A stretch of 64,000 bases of DNA from positions 248,001-312,000 of the forward strand of contig JBGRQA010000002.1 of NCBI GenBank assembly GCA_041725895.1, read 5' to 3'. The position numbers and the translations under genes are program-made. Source of the stretch: JBGRQA01 sp041725895 (GTDB lineage: Bacteria; Bacteroidota; Bacteroidia; Bacteroidales; Marinifilaceae). This document shows positions 1 through 9,168 of this stretch, piece after piece (the stretch's first letter is position 1; each line of letters begins with the position of its first letter). The notes beneath the pieces are model-generated. The model had not been told where the DNA came from and searched no databases. It saw only the letters and a list, made by a program, of their open reading frames with translations.

Positions 1-717
1 CGTAATGTGATAGGCGACTACAACCGCCGGATCCAGGTAAAATCCAAACACCTGGTTTCCGGTTTTCAAAAACCAAGGCAAGTAACAAGTACCTATTCCT
101 TTTGGTACAATCCCGAGTTGGATTACATCCAGTATATGTTGCCGGGGATTTTGGTGTTGTTGGTGACCGTAATAGGTTTGTTTCTTTCCTCCATGAATTT
201 GGTGCGCGAGAAGGAGATCGGAACCATAGAGCAGATCAATGTGACCCCCATTAAAAAATATCAGTTCCTGATGGGGAAATTGATCCCCTTCTTGCTGATT
301 GGCTGGTTCGAACTGGCAATAGGTTTGCTCATTGCAGTGTTTCTGTTTAAAGTTCCTTTGCTGGGATCTGCAGCTCTCATTTTTGCTGTTGCCGGAGTTT
401 ACCTGTTGGTAATTCTTGGAATGGGACTCTTCATTTCCACCCAAACCGAAACCCAGCAGCAGGCTATGTTTATCGCCTGGTTCTTTATGGTGATCTTTAT
501 TCTGATGAGCGGATTGTTTACCCCCATTGAGAGTATGCCCCGCTGGGGCCAGATTGTCAATTGGTTCAATCCCCTGGCTTATTTCATCAAGGTAATACGG
601 ATGATTATGCTCAAAGGATCCGGTTTTTCGGATATTGCCCGTCCCTTTTTCATTCTTTTGGGGTATGGGGTTGCTATGCTTGCTTTAGCGGTGACTCGTT
701 ACCGGAAAGTGGCCTGA
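1..717 (+). CDS. ABC-2 type transporter permease, C-terminal part
   Basis: This is the carboxy-terminal part of an ABC-2 family membrane permease. The reading frame is open to the first base of the window, so the gene starts upstream; the visible 236 or so residues are shorter than the usual 370. Hydrophobic segments follow a soluble stretch: one around residues 45-65, then about four more up to the end. The segment NLVREKEIGTIEQINVTPI is the typical cytoplasmic loop after the first visible helix in the YhhJ/NatB-like branch. Such permeases pair with an ATPase, expected upstream and not seen here. The substrate cannot be told from sequence; drug, lipid or sodium export are all possible. The family call is firm, the role is not. 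Confidence 0.85.
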   Translation, partial: RNVIGDYNRRIQVKSKHLVSGFQKPRQVTSTYSFWYNPELDYIQYMLPGILVLLVTVIGLFLSSMNLVREKEIGTIEQINVTPIKKYQFLMGKLIPFLLIGWFELAIGLLIAVFLFKVPLLGSAALIFAVAGVYLLVILGMGLFISTQTETQQQAMFIAWFFMVIFILMSGLFTPIESMPRWGQIVNWFNPLAYFIKVIRMIMLKGSGFSDIARPFFILLGYGVAMLALAVTRYRKVA

Positions 718-842
718 TATTTATGAGGATTCTGGAATATTGTTAAATTTGAATTGCTATTTACCGATTAATTCGATCATTTTATCTATTCGTTTTCTCC
801 GGTTTGAGAAAAAGTAAGTTTCTTTGAACAAAAATTGAAGGT

Positions 843-2120
843 ATGCTGAAAAAGCGATTGAATTTTCTTTTGGATAATGGGTGGAAGATTCTGGTGATTC
901 TGGCTGTGAGTTACCAGGCCATGATCATTCCGTTGGATTTGCTCTTTGCTTTGCGAAACCACGAATGGTATCAGGGACTGGACTTGCTGGTTACCTTGAT
1001 TTTTATTCTGGATCTTTTGCAGAACATTAACCGGTATCGCAAGATTAAGCGGCATGCCTTTTACAAGGATATTTACTGGGATACCTATTCGGCCAAAGGA
1101 TATTTTGTTTCCGACATTCTGGCCGTATTGCCCTATGCCTTTCTGTTTGCCCACCCCGGGTTGCAGTTGCTCCGGATGTTCAAGTGGGTAAAGGTGTTGC
1201 GCACTTTTCGCTTCTACCAGATTCGGCATGTACGGCAGTCCAATCGTATTACCCTTTGGTTTCTGATGTTTGCCCTTTTTCATTTTGGGCACTTGTTTAC
1301 CTGCCTTTGGTTGGGCATTCACGGAATGGAACCGGGTTTGAGTCCCATCGACAATTACGTTCAGTCTTTCTACTGGACCATGACCACTCTGACTTCGGTT
1401 GGTTACGGCGACATCATCCCCAAAGGGAATGTGGAGATGATGTATACCGTGTTTCTGGAAGTGATTGGCTTTGCCGCCTTCGCTTTTCTGGTGGGGAACA
1501 TTGTTAGTATTTTCTCCCGAAAGGATCCGGCACAACAGCGCTTTCTGGAGAATATGGAAAAGCTGAAGGCATTGATACACTACCGGGATATCCCGGTGGA
1601 GCTGGAAAGGCGAATCAGTGATTTCTATACCTACGAATGGAAGCAGAAGCTGGGATACGACGAGAACAGCCTGCTGGATTCTCTGCCCCGGGGACTTCGT
1701 CAGGAATTGGAACTGGAGTTTCGCAAGCGTGCCATCAAAAATATTCCCATCTTTGAAGGGGTAGATGATAATTTTGTTCGGGAGGTGGCCCAGCATTTGA
1801 CCCCCCTGGTATTGACCCCGGGGGATGTGTTGTTTCGGGCGGAAGAGGAGGCTCATTCCATGTTTTTTGTACAGCGGGGGGTCCTAAAAGTATTTGCAAG
1901 AGACGAGAAGCGGGTGCTTACCCAATTGCACGAAGGAGATTTTCTGGGTGAGATTGCCATTTTTAAGCATTCGGCTCGTACGGCAACAGTAAAAGCGATC
2001 AGTTATGCCGATTTGTACGAGTTGGATCGAACGGAATTTGAGCGTGCTATGGAGAAATATCCCGATATCGCCGAACGAATTATGCAGAAATCCAAAACCC
2101 GAGAAGATCGATACATTTAA
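843..2120 (+). CDS. cyclic-nucleotide-gated, voltage-sensor type potassium channel
   Basis: Six-helix ion channel subunit with a cytoplasmic cyclic-nucleotide-binding domain, 425 residues. An S4-like helix with spaced basic residues (LRMFKWVKVLRTFRFY) precedes the pore, whose selectivity filter TSVGYGD at about residues 184-190 is the K+ signature. A linker of about 80 residues leads to the binding domain, roughly residues 298-420, with the phosphate-binding cassette GEIAIF...SARTATV; the Glu and Arg that contact the cyclic phosphate are present, so ligand binding looks intact. A nucleotide cyclase gene follows after 45 bp on the same strand, which suggests co-transcription and that the cyclase product gates the channel (inference). 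Architecture is that of bacterial MlotiK1/SthK-type channels. Confidence 0.93.
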   Translation: MLKKRLNFLLDNGWKILVILAVSYQAMIIPLDLLFALRNHEWYQGLDLLVTLIFILDLLQNINRYRKIKRHAFYKDIYWDTYSAKGYFVSDILAVLPYAFLFAHPGLQLLRMFKWVKVLRTFRFYQIRHVRQSNRITLWFLMFALFHFGHLFTCLWLGIHGMEPGLSPIDNYVQSFYWTMTTLTSVGYGDIIPKGNVEMMYTVFLEVIGFAAFAFLVGNIVSIFSRKDPAQQRFLENMEKLKALIHYRDIPVELERRISDFYTYEWKQKLGYDENSLLDSLPRGLRQELELEFRKRAIKNIPIFEGVDDNFVREVAQHLTPLVLTPGDVLFRAEEEAHSMFFVQRGVLKVFARDEKRVLTQLHEGDFLGEIAIFKHSARTATVKAISYADLYELDRTEFERAMEKYPDIAERIMQKSKTREDRYI

Positions 2121-2165
2121 TATCCATTGTAAGCGATTTGTGGTCTAATTTATTGTGATCTTAAC

Positions 2166-3491
2166 ATGTGGACGAAAAGAAAAGCCAATTGTAAATCTCA
2201 TTTAGGAATTTTTGCTCCTTTGCAAATTTTCAGAGAACCTCTTCATCCTGAATTTCTGAAGATCGAGAGGAAAAGGGTGGGGGTAATTGTATTGCTTTTC
2301 ATCCTGAGTTTTGCTGTGATACCTCTCCTGCACGAATTAGTGCCCAATTTGCTTCGAAATACAGTGAATCGCCCGGAGTTTTTCAGAGGAATGATTATTT
2401 GGGCCGGGATTTTTTTCGTTTTTGAGCTATCCATGTTCTTTCGGATCAATCATGCGATCAAAAAGAATCAAAATATTCCCCGATTGATTCTAATTCCCAA
2501 TATCTTGATGGAATTTAGTATCCCTGCCCTGGTGCTGTACCAGGGTATAAAATTTGACCAATCTCTCCTGGTTATGGAGTACGATGGGTTGACTTTTTAC
2601 TTTGTTCTTTTGATGCTTTCGGCCATGCACCTGAACTTTCGGATTTCATTTTTGGCAGGGGTGTTGGCTTGCGTCGGCTATTTTGGAGTTTCCTTTCTGG
2701 GTATGGAGATGATCCTGCCCGAAGGGGATATTGCACAGATGAGAGAGATATATGCTGCCCGAAGTCTGGGACTCCTTTTTGCCGGCTTTATTGCTGGTAT
2801 TGTGGCCTCCGAAATTCGAAAGCGGGTAGACAGTCACATCACAACTTTGGAGGATCAACGTGAAATAGAAACATTGCTGGGGCAGCAACTCTCACAGGAT
2901 GTTGCTCGTGAGTTAATTGAGCATCGAAACGAAAAGGTTGGGCACAAGGTGGAGGGGGCTATCATGTTTCTGGACATTCGCAATTTTACTGCCATGGCCG
3001 ATCATCAGTTGCCGGAGGAGACCATAGAGTTTCAGAATGCCATTTTCGACCCTTTGATTCGGATTATAGAGAAGAATCACGGCATTATTCATCAGATACT
3101 GGGGGATGGATTCATGGCTTCCTTTGGAATTGCGGTGAAGAATCCTCAACATGTTCAAGATGCTTATCAGGCAGGAATAGAGATTATCGAAATCATTAGT
3201 CATTTGCGTGCCGGGTTGAACGGAGAGAAAACCCGTGTGGGAATTGGTTTGCATTGTGGAGAGGTGATCACCGGAAATATCGGGAATGAGATACGCAAAC
3301 AATTCTCCCTTGCTGGTAAGAATGTTATTTTGGCTGCACGATTGGAACAGCTCAACAAACAATTCAATTCGCAGTTCCTGGTAAGCCGTTCGGTTGCCAA
3401 ACAGCTTGAAAATGATAATCGACTGGAGAGTTTAGGGCCTGTTAAGGTGAAAGGGATTGATGAAAAAGTGGAGGTGCTGAAGGTGGTCTAG
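2166..3491 (+). CDS. membrane-anchored class III nucleotide cyclase
   Basis: 441 residues: about 38 cytoplasmic residues, six predicted membrane helices (about 39-60, 75-95, 106-125, 140-158, 160-178, 198-216), a short linker and a cyclase homology domain (about 255-441). The metal-binding aspartates are visible as D270 in FLDIRNFT and D314 in LGDGFMASFG, and the transition-state arginine as R392 in LAARLE. The positions that normally carry the purine-recognising Lys and Asp and the transition-state Asn read Q310, K385 and I388, so substrate preference is uncertain. The gene follows the cNMP-gated channel by 45 bp and ends at a strong terminator. No other sensory domain is seen; the membrane part may itself sense a signal. 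Confidence 0.88.
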   Translation: MWTKRKANCKSHLGIFAPLQIFREPLHPEFLKIERKRVGVIVLLFILSFAVIPLLHELVPNLLRNTVNRPEFFRGMIIWAGIFFVFELSMFFRINHAIKKNQNIPRLILIPNILMEFSIPALVLYQGIKFDQSLLVMEYDGLTFYFVLLMLSAMHLNFRISFLAGVLACVGYFGVSFLGMEMILPEGDIAQMREIYAARSLGLLFAGFIAGIVASEIRKRVDSHITTLEDQREIETLLGQQLSQDVARELIEHRNEKVGHKVEGAIMFLDIRNFTAMADHQLPEETIEFQNAIFDPLIRIIEKNHGIIHQILGDGFMASFGIAVKNPQHVQDAYQAGIEIIEIISHLRAGLNGEKTRVGIGLHCGEVITGNIGNEIRKQFSLAGKNVILAARLEQLNKQFNSQFLVSRSVAKQLENDNRLESLGPVKVKGIDEKVEVLKVV

Positions 3492-3584
3492 GCTGAGAAG
3501 GGAAGTAAAGATCAATTGTATGTGAAATTTCATCATTGCAATGTTTTATTTTAGGAATCAAATGTTTTTGCTATCTAATAAAAC

Positions 3585-3616
3585 AAAAGGACATCTCCGA
3601 GATGTCCTTTTTACTT
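3585..3616. terminator. bidirectional intrinsic terminator
   Basis: A perfect 12-bp stem (AAAAGGACATCT, 3-nt loop CCG, AGATGTCCTTTT) flanked by A-rich and T-rich tracts lies between two convergent genes, the cyclase and the M13 peptidase. It can end transcripts from both sides. Confidence 0.88.
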
Positions 3617-3637
3617 TTATTATAATGTAAGCTAGCT

Positions 3638-5680
3638 TTACCAAATAATGGCTCTATCTTTTTGAGGTTTGAACATGGGAGCTTGCTCTTGTATACCAAA
3701 GGCCTTATAGAACTCCGGCATGTGCACCAATGGGCCGTTCACCCGATATTTGCCCAGGGAGTGGACATCTTCTTTTGTGCGTCGCAGAATTTCGGCATCC
3801 CGAATGTTCTGGGCCCAAATGCGGGCGTATGCAAGGAAGAAGCGTTGATCCGGAGTGAATCCGTCTATGGTTTCCGTACCCGGATTTTGGGAATTGGCTT
3901 TTTGGAAGGCAGTATAGGAGATGTTCAAACCGCCCAAATCGGCAATGTTTTCCCCCAGGGATAGTTTTCCATTGGCATGAACGGTATCCAGTACAATAAA
4001 GCTGTTGTACTGGTCGACCAAAACCTGGGTTCGCTCTTTGAATTGTTCTCCATCCTCCTTGGTCCACCAGGTGTTCAGGTTTCCATTCTTATCGTACAAA
4101 CGGCCCTTATCATCAAAACCATGGGTCATTTCATGCCCGATTACAACCCCAATGGCACCGTAATTTACAGCATCATCAGCATCCAGGTAGAAGAAGGGAG
4201 GTTGTAGGATGGCCGCGGGAAATACAATCTCATTGTTTTGAGGGCTGTAGTAGGCATTTACCGTTTGCGGAGTCATGAACCATTCACTTTTGTCCACTTT
4301 TTTCCCAATCTTCGCTCGCTTGTAGGCAATGTTGAACTGTTTGGCGTTCCATACGTTTTCCAGGTACGATTTACGATCGATCTCCAAAGAGGAGTAGTCT
4401 CTGAATTTTTCGGGATAACCAATTTTTACATTGATGGCTTGTAATTTTTCCAGAGCTTTTTCCTTGGTTGTTTTACTCATCCAGGCTAGGTTCTGTATAC
4501 GGTCCTTCATGGCCAGGCGTAGGTTATGCACCAGGGTAACCATTCTGGTTTTGGCTTCAGGTGGGAAATGACGTTGAACGAATTCCTTACCGATGGCTTC
4601 TCCCAACGCGGAGTTGGAAGCTTCCAAAACCCGTTTCCATCGGGGTTTGATTTTAGGATTGCCCGAAAGAATTTTCCCATAGAAGGCAAAGGATTGATTA
4701 ACAAAGGCCTTTGGCAAGTAGGGCGCAGCGCTTCGGAGCAGATTCCATTGCAGGTAGTCTTTCCATTCCGACAGGGGAACTTCCTTAAGCAGTTGGTTTA
4801 CCTCCCCAAAGAATTCCGGTTGGGCCACATTGAAATCGCCTCGGTAATCCAGGTGGATTTCTTTAAGGTAAAGATTCCAATCCAATTGCGGAGTAAGCTT
4901 TTGGAGCTCCTCTAAGTTTTTTTTGTTGTAGGTTTTGTGCGGATCCCGACGCTGTAGTCGTGTCATGGAAGCTTGGGCCAATCGGGTTTCCACTTTCATT
5001 ACTACTTCAGCTTTGGTCTGGGCTTCTTCTTCGGAATGCCCCATTAGGGCAAACATTTTTTCCAGGTGGATGAGGTATTCCGATCTGATTTTCTGACTTC
5101 TACTGTCTTTTGCCAGGTAGTAGTCGCGATCGGTTAGTCCCAATCCGCCCTGGGCCAGTTGGGCGATCATCCATTCACTGTTTTTCTTGTCAGGTGATCC
5201 GTAGAAGTGGAATAGGGTGGCAATCCCTTTGTTGTGGAAGTGGGCAATTAATTTCTGCAGGTCAGCGGAGTTCTTCACATCTTTGATGTTTTGCAGTTCC
5301 TTCTGGATGGGTTGCAAACCCTGCTGTTCAATCTGCAAAGTATCCATTCCGGTTGCGTAGAAGGCGCCAATTTGTTGCATGGAGCTTCCATTTTTCTGTT
5401 GAGAGGTTGATGCTTCCACCAGAAGGTTTTTCACCTTTTCTTGATTGTCCTCACGCAGTTTGTCGAAGGTTCCGTATCTGCCAGCATCATCGGGCAGGGG
5501 ATTGTTTTTTATCCAACCTCCGTTGGCATACTGGTAGAAATTATTACCCGGCTGAACCGATAGGTCCATGGTTTGAGCATTAAAATCCGGCAACACTTTG
5601 GCTGTGTCCGATCCGTTTTTAAGGGAACAGGAACTCAATATGAGTAGTCCTATTGCTCCAATTGACAGCTGTTTAAACAT
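3638..5680 (-). CDS. M13 family zinc metallopeptidase (PepO/neprilysin-like), lipoprotein
   Basis: 680 residues, the usual length for this family. The start MFKQLSIGAIGLLILSSC gives a lipoprotein signal peptide with C18 as the lipidation site, so the enzyme is probably anchored outside the inner membrane. The zinc motif HEMTH is at H516-H520, with the third ligand in the downstream ENIADLGG motif and the substrate-binding NAYYSP motif upstream. The long amino-terminal helical half matches Peptidase_M13_N. Family members are endopeptidases acting on oligopeptides; a nutritional role is likely here. The gene stands alone, convergent with the cyclase. All catalytic residues look intact. Confidence 0.96.
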   Translation of the reverse strand: MFKQLSIGAIGLLILSSCSLKNGSDTAKVLPDFNAQTMDLSVQPGNNFYQYANGGWIKNNPLPDDAGRYGTFDKLREDNQEKVKNLLVEASTSQQKNGSSMQQIGAFYATGMDTLQIEQQGLQPIQKELQNIKDVKNSADLQKLIAHFHNKGIATLFHFYGSPDKKNSEWMIAQLAQGGLGLTDRDYYLAKDSRSQKIRSEYLIHLEKMFALMGHSEEEAQTKAEVVMKVETRLAQASMTRLQRRDPHKTYNKKNLEELQKLTPQLDWNLYLKEIHLDYRGDFNVAQPEFFGEVNQLLKEVPLSEWKDYLQWNLLRSAAPYLPKAFVNQSFAFYGKILSGNPKIKPRWKRVLEASNSALGEAIGKEFVQRHFPPEAKTRMVTLVHNLRLAMKDRIQNLAWMSKTTKEKALEKLQAINVKIGYPEKFRDYSSLEIDRKSYLENVWNAKQFNIAYKRAKIGKKVDKSEWFMTPQTVNAYYSPQNNEIVFPAAILQPPFFYLDADDAVNYGAIGVVIGHEMTHGFDDKGRLYDKNGNLNTWWTKEDGEQFKERTQVLVDQYNSFIVLDTVHANGKLSLGENIADLGGLNISYTAFQKANSQNPGTETIDGFTPDQRFFLAYARIWAQNIRDAEILRRTKEDVHSLGKYRVNGPLVHMPEFYKAFGIQEQAPMFKPQKDRAIIW

Positions 5681-6178
5681 CTTAAATCAATTTAAATGAA
5701 TCAAAGCATTTTGATTCTTTAAAACTAAGGAATTCTGTACCGATGGCAAAGAATAAATGGAAGCTAAATCATGCGGCGCCCCTGATTTTTACCTCCTGGG
5801 AATGGTTTGGGGTTGTCATGGCAAATAGCAAAGGGATGCTGTTGGGGATGAGATAAGTAGAACATAAAAAAAGGTGATAATTCTTTGATTTTTATTTTGA
5901 TTAACAAATCTTTTTGCTGAAATTGGATAAAGGAATTTCCTGTGAATCTGATAAAAGAGAATGATGAGAATACAGTTTTTAAACGCCACTTTGGCGAAGT
6001 GTTGTTTTTCTTTGATGAAACGCTTTAATTTGTACACGAAAATTAATTGGTGATTTAACAAATTTTTACAAAAAATATGAACAATTTTGTAGCCATGCAG
6101 TAAAATTAAGGACAATTGCTTTTTACAAGTTGATTTGTGCGGGTGTTTAAATCAGCAAGTTGTACCAAATCTAAACTG
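5681..6178. other. gene-free divergent region between peptidase and serine hydrolase
   Basis: About 500 AT-rich bases between divergent genes. A minus-strand reading frame of 99 codons here has low-complexity, Ile/Phe/Lys-rich content typical of AT-rich non-coding DNA and was not accepted. A near-match to the Bacteroidota minus-7 box (CAATTTTG, 6082-6089) about 90 bp before the serine hydrolase may be its promoter. Confidence 0.5.
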
Positions 6179-7519
6179 ATGAATAAAAAATATTTACTCT
6201 CGATTATAATCATTATCTTCTTTTTTTTCTGGGAAACTGGTTCCAGTTTTTCCGAAAAGGGAGAGCGTGCGGATACTTTCGATACCTCCGTTGAGGCGGT
6301 TTCGCAACGCTTGACCAATGCCCTTTCTACTTTTGACCAAACAGAAAAGGCAGACCGAATAATCAATCGTTTCCTGAGCAAATGGGAAGTTGCAGGTGCA
6401 ACTGTGGGCGTTGTAAAAGATGGTCGCCTGGTATTTGCAAAGGGATATGGCTTGGCCAATCGGGAAAATGGACAGGAGGTACAGCCACATCATTTGTTTC
6501 GCATAGCCAGTGTTTCCAAATTGATTACGGCAGTTGGCATAATGAAATTGAAGGAGGAGGGGAAACTGAATTTGGATGATATGGTATTTGGCCCCAAAGG
6601 AATTTTGAATGATACCATTTACCAGAATATAAGGGATAAGAGAGCTAAAAAAATTACAGTAGAGCATTTGTTACGGCATACCGCAGGTTTTTCCAATCGA
6701 TATGGAGACCACATGTTTTTGCCCGTTTTGATCGCGAAAAAGATGAATGTTCCTGCTCCGGCCAGTTCCGAAACGATTATCCAATTTGCACTTTCGCGCC
6801 GGCTTCATTTTAGACCCGGTTCGCGCGGTAGTTATTCCAATTTGGGCTATGTTATTCTCGAAAAGGTAATCGAAAAGGTTAATGGAAATGGGTATGAGGA
6901 GTATATTAAAACCAACTTGCTGGAACCTGCAGGAGTGTATGATATGCATTTGGGACGGAATTTGCGCGAAGACAAGTATGCCAATGAGGTGAATTACTAC
7001 GAGCAGTCCGATGCCATTCTAATTCCGGCTTTTGATGGCTCCGGTGAAACGGTGTACAGAAGCAATGGCGGAAATAATATTGAAGCTCTGGGAGGTGCAG
7101 GCGGATGGATTGCATCCGGTTCGGAATTGCTAAAGTTTCTGGTAGCTATTGATGGAGATGAAAGCAAACCCGATATCCTAAGCAAGGAAAGTATTGAGTA
7201 CATGACCAAACCCAGTAAGTTTGGTTACAGCCCGATTGGCTGGAAGGGGACCTTATCTAACGGAACATGGTGGCGAACTGGAACCTTGGCTGGTTCTTCG
7301 GCTCTGCTAAAGCATCAAAATGATGGAATGAGTTGGGTGATTATCACAAATACCTCCACCTGGCGAGGGTCTGATTTTCCCAAGGAGATGAGTGCCATGA
7401 TGCGAAGAGCGTTGCATTCGGTAAAGAAATGGCCTACCTACGATTTGTTCAATCATTACGAAACCCGTCCTGCAGTTATTGCTTACGAGGAGGTCGAAGG
7501 TGATTCGGATAAAAGCTAA
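6179..7519 (+). CDS. serine hydrolase, beta-lactamase class C / penicillin-binding-protein fold
   Basis: 446 residues from the chosen ATG at 6179; an in-frame start 42 bp earlier would put extra residues before the hydrophobic leader and is less likely. Residues 5-18 form a strongly hydrophobic signal or anchor segment, so the protein is exported. The catalytic SxxK motif is S111-V-S-K114 and the second motif is Y219-S-N221, followed by a C-terminal stretch with WWRTGTLAGSSA as the probable third motif. This is the Beta-lactamase (PF00144) family, which covers esterases, D-amino peptidases and beta-lactamases; sequence alone does not tell which. Monocistronic, with a terminator just downstream. 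Confidence 0.9.
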   Translation: MNKKYLLSIIIIIFFFFWETGSSFSEKGERADTFDTSVEAVSQRLTNALSTFDQTEKADRIINRFLSKWEVAGATVGVVKDGRLVFAKGYGLANRENGQEVQPHHLFRIASVSKLITAVGIMKLKEEGKLNLDDMVFGPKGILNDTIYQNIRDKRAKKITVEHLLRHTAGFSNRYGDHMFLPVLIAKKMNVPAPASSETIIQFALSRRLHFRPGSRGSYSNLGYVILEKVIEKVNGNGYEEYIKTNLLEPAGVYDMHLGRNLREDKYANEVNYYEQSDAILIPAFDGSGETVYRSNGGNNIEALGGAGGWIASGSELLKFLVAIDGDESKPDILSKESIEYMTKPSKFGYSPIGWKGTLSNGTWWRTGTLAGSSALLKHQNDGMSWVIITNTSTWRGSDFPKEMSAMMRRALHSVKKWPTYDLFNHYETRPAVIAYEEVEGDSDKS

Positions 7520-7580
7520 TTGTTGTATGATTTAATCGATACAGAGTGGAGTAAATTACTTTGTATTTTTAATAATATTT

Positions 7581-7620
7581 AGATCACAGGATGTAAAATC
7601 AACTTGTGATCTTTTCTTTT
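7581..7620 (+). terminator. intrinsic terminator after the serine hydrolase
   Basis: A 10-bp stem with one G-U pair (AGATCACAGG at 7581-7590 with CTTGTGATCT at 7603-7612) followed by TTTCTTTTT. Confidence 0.75.
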
Positions 7621-7751
7621 TGAAGAATTTCCCAGTTTCCAACAGAATTGTTTATTGCTTAAATTTAGCTTGCAAAGCAGTTGGGCAATTGGTTTTAATT
7701 GGTATTGAGGTATTACACCTACTTTTTTTGAAAAACAGAAATTTTTATCCT

Positions 7752-8870
7752 ATGCGAATTCTCATAGCACCGAATGCTTTTAAGGGAAGTCTCTCAGCCG
7801 CTGAGGTTGCAGCTACTATTTCCCGGGCCTTTCATGATGTTGAACCGAATTTTGATTGTTGCACTCTGCCCGTAGCTGATGGGGGAGATGGAACTGCTGA
7901 AGTATTGGCAGCTGGTCTCAATGCACGAAAGCAATTGGTAGAGGTGGAGAATGCTTTGGGACGAAAGATTAAGGCTCCTCTCTATTTATCTGAAGACGGA
8001 ACTGCTTTTATAGAGCTGGCTGATGCTGCCGGATTAAAACTACTTTCCACAAGGGAACTGGCCCCATTGCAAACGCATACCTATGGAGTGGGAGAGCTTA
8101 TTCGAAAAGCTCTTGATTATTCCTGTACCCGCATTGTTTTGGGAATAGGTGGGAGTGCCACTCTGGATGTTGGTATAGGTGCATTGCGTGCTTTAGGAGT
8201 ACGTTTTAAAGATGCCTCAGGAGGAGAAGTCCGGGGAGGTGGAGGTGCTCTGAATCGGATTGCATCCCTTGATGTTTCGGAAATGGACAAGCGCTTGAAT
8301 GAAGTTCAGATTCAAATTGCTTGTGATGTGGACAACTATTTGTTGGGAGAGAGGGGAGCTGCCCATGTTTTTGGTCCGCAAAAAGGAGCCAATCCCTTCC
8401 AGGTGGAGCTACTTGAAAAGAATCACAGGAAGTTTACTCAATTGGTGAAGCAGACTCTTGATGTTGATATGGGGGAATTCCTTTACGGAGGTGCTGCCGG
8501 AGGAATTTCGGCCGGATTGAAAGCTTTCTGTGGTGCTGAGTTACTGCCTGGAGCGGATTTAGTCCTGGATTCGCTTGACTTTGACCGAAAGTTGAAGGAT
8601 TGTGATCTCGTGATTACCGGCGAAGGGCGAATTGATGAGCAATCCATCCATGGAAAAGCACCTTATGTTGTTGCTCAACGGGCCAAATTCGCAGGGAAGA
8701 AAGTAATTGGTTTGGCAGGAAGTTTTGAATCCTTGGATAATAGTCCTTTTGATGCACTGTTTTCCATTCCCAATGGACCGGTAGCATTGGAGGAAGTGAT
8801 GGAGAATGCGGAAAAATATCTGTATTACAGTGCAAAAGAACTGGGAAAATTGATAAAAGCTTTGTCCTGA
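7752..8870 (+). CDS. glycerate kinase (GarK/GlxK family)
   Basis: Phosphorylates glycerate with ATP, feeding it into lower glycolysis. The protein is 372 residues from the ATG at 7752, starting MRILIAPNAFKGSLSA, the classic amino terminus of this family; the frame extends 44 codons further up but that part is unlike any family member. Glycine-rich nucleotide-binding stretches are seen (VADGGDGTAEVL, LGIGGSATLDVG, VITGEGRIDEQS, GKAPYVVA), covering the family signature. Length fits the usual 370-380. It stands alone between two transcripts. Whether the product is 2- or 3-phosphoglycerate depends on subgroup and cannot be judged here; the sequence resembles the 2-phosphoglycerate-forming type. 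Confidence 0.95.
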   Translation: MRILIAPNAFKGSLSAAEVAATISRAFHDVEPNFDCCTLPVADGGDGTAEVLAAGLNARKQLVEVENALGRKIKAPLYLSEDGTAFIELADAAGLKLLSTRELAPLQTHTYGVGELIRKALDYSCTRIVLGIGGSATLDVGIGALRALGVRFKDASGGEVRGGGGALNRIASLDVSEMDKRLNEVQIQIACDVDNYLLGERGAAHVFGPQKGANPFQVELLEKNHRKFTQLVKQTLDVDMGEFLYGGAAGGISAGLKAFCGAELLPGADLVLDSLDFDRKLKDCDLVITGEGRIDEQSIHGKAPYVVAQRAKFAGKKVIGLAGSFESLDNSPFDALFSIPNGPVALEEVMENAEKYLYYSAKELGKLIKALS

Positions 8871-9117
8871 TTTTGAGAGGGAAGTAGATTTCGTTTACAC
8901 TGTACTTTACTGTGAATTGTTTTTGAATCGAAGAAGGGAACAGCATATTTTATTATGTATTTGGCAAATGTAAATTTATTTTATAACGAGAATTAAGTAA
9001 TGCTGGATCGCCCCTTGGGGAATTGATTCAGAAAGGGGGTCGAATGATGGTTGGGGTAAAATGAATAAAAATGCTAAAAAGAATACCCGAAGATTAGTGA
9101 AATGTTAAAGGGTTTGA

Positions 9118-9125
9118 TAATTTTG
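9118..9125 (+). promoter_or_regulatory. probable promoter minus-7 box for butyrate kinase
   Basis: TAATTTTG fits the Bacteroidota TAnnTTTG consensus exactly, 43 bp before the start codon. No clear minus-33 TTTG was found at the usual 19-bp spacing. Confidence 0.55.
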
Positions 9126-9168
9126 CAGCCTAACAGATCACAACTAAACAAAAACATAATTTTAACAG

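Noticed and set aside
786..1856. Long minus-strand reading frame of 356 codons opposite the channel gene
   Set aside because: It lies wholly against a gene with clear channel and cNMP-binding motifs; its translation is Gln/His/Pro-rich shadow sequence with no domain.
5816..6115. Minus-strand 99-codon frame in the gap before the serine hydrolase
   Set aside because: Low-complexity Ile/Phe/Lys composition, no motif, and overlaps the likely promoter region of the plus-strand gene.
7620..7751. Longer amino terminus for glycerate kinase
   Set aside because: The extra 44 codons resemble no family member and start at the end of a terminator; the ATG at 7752 gives the classic family start.
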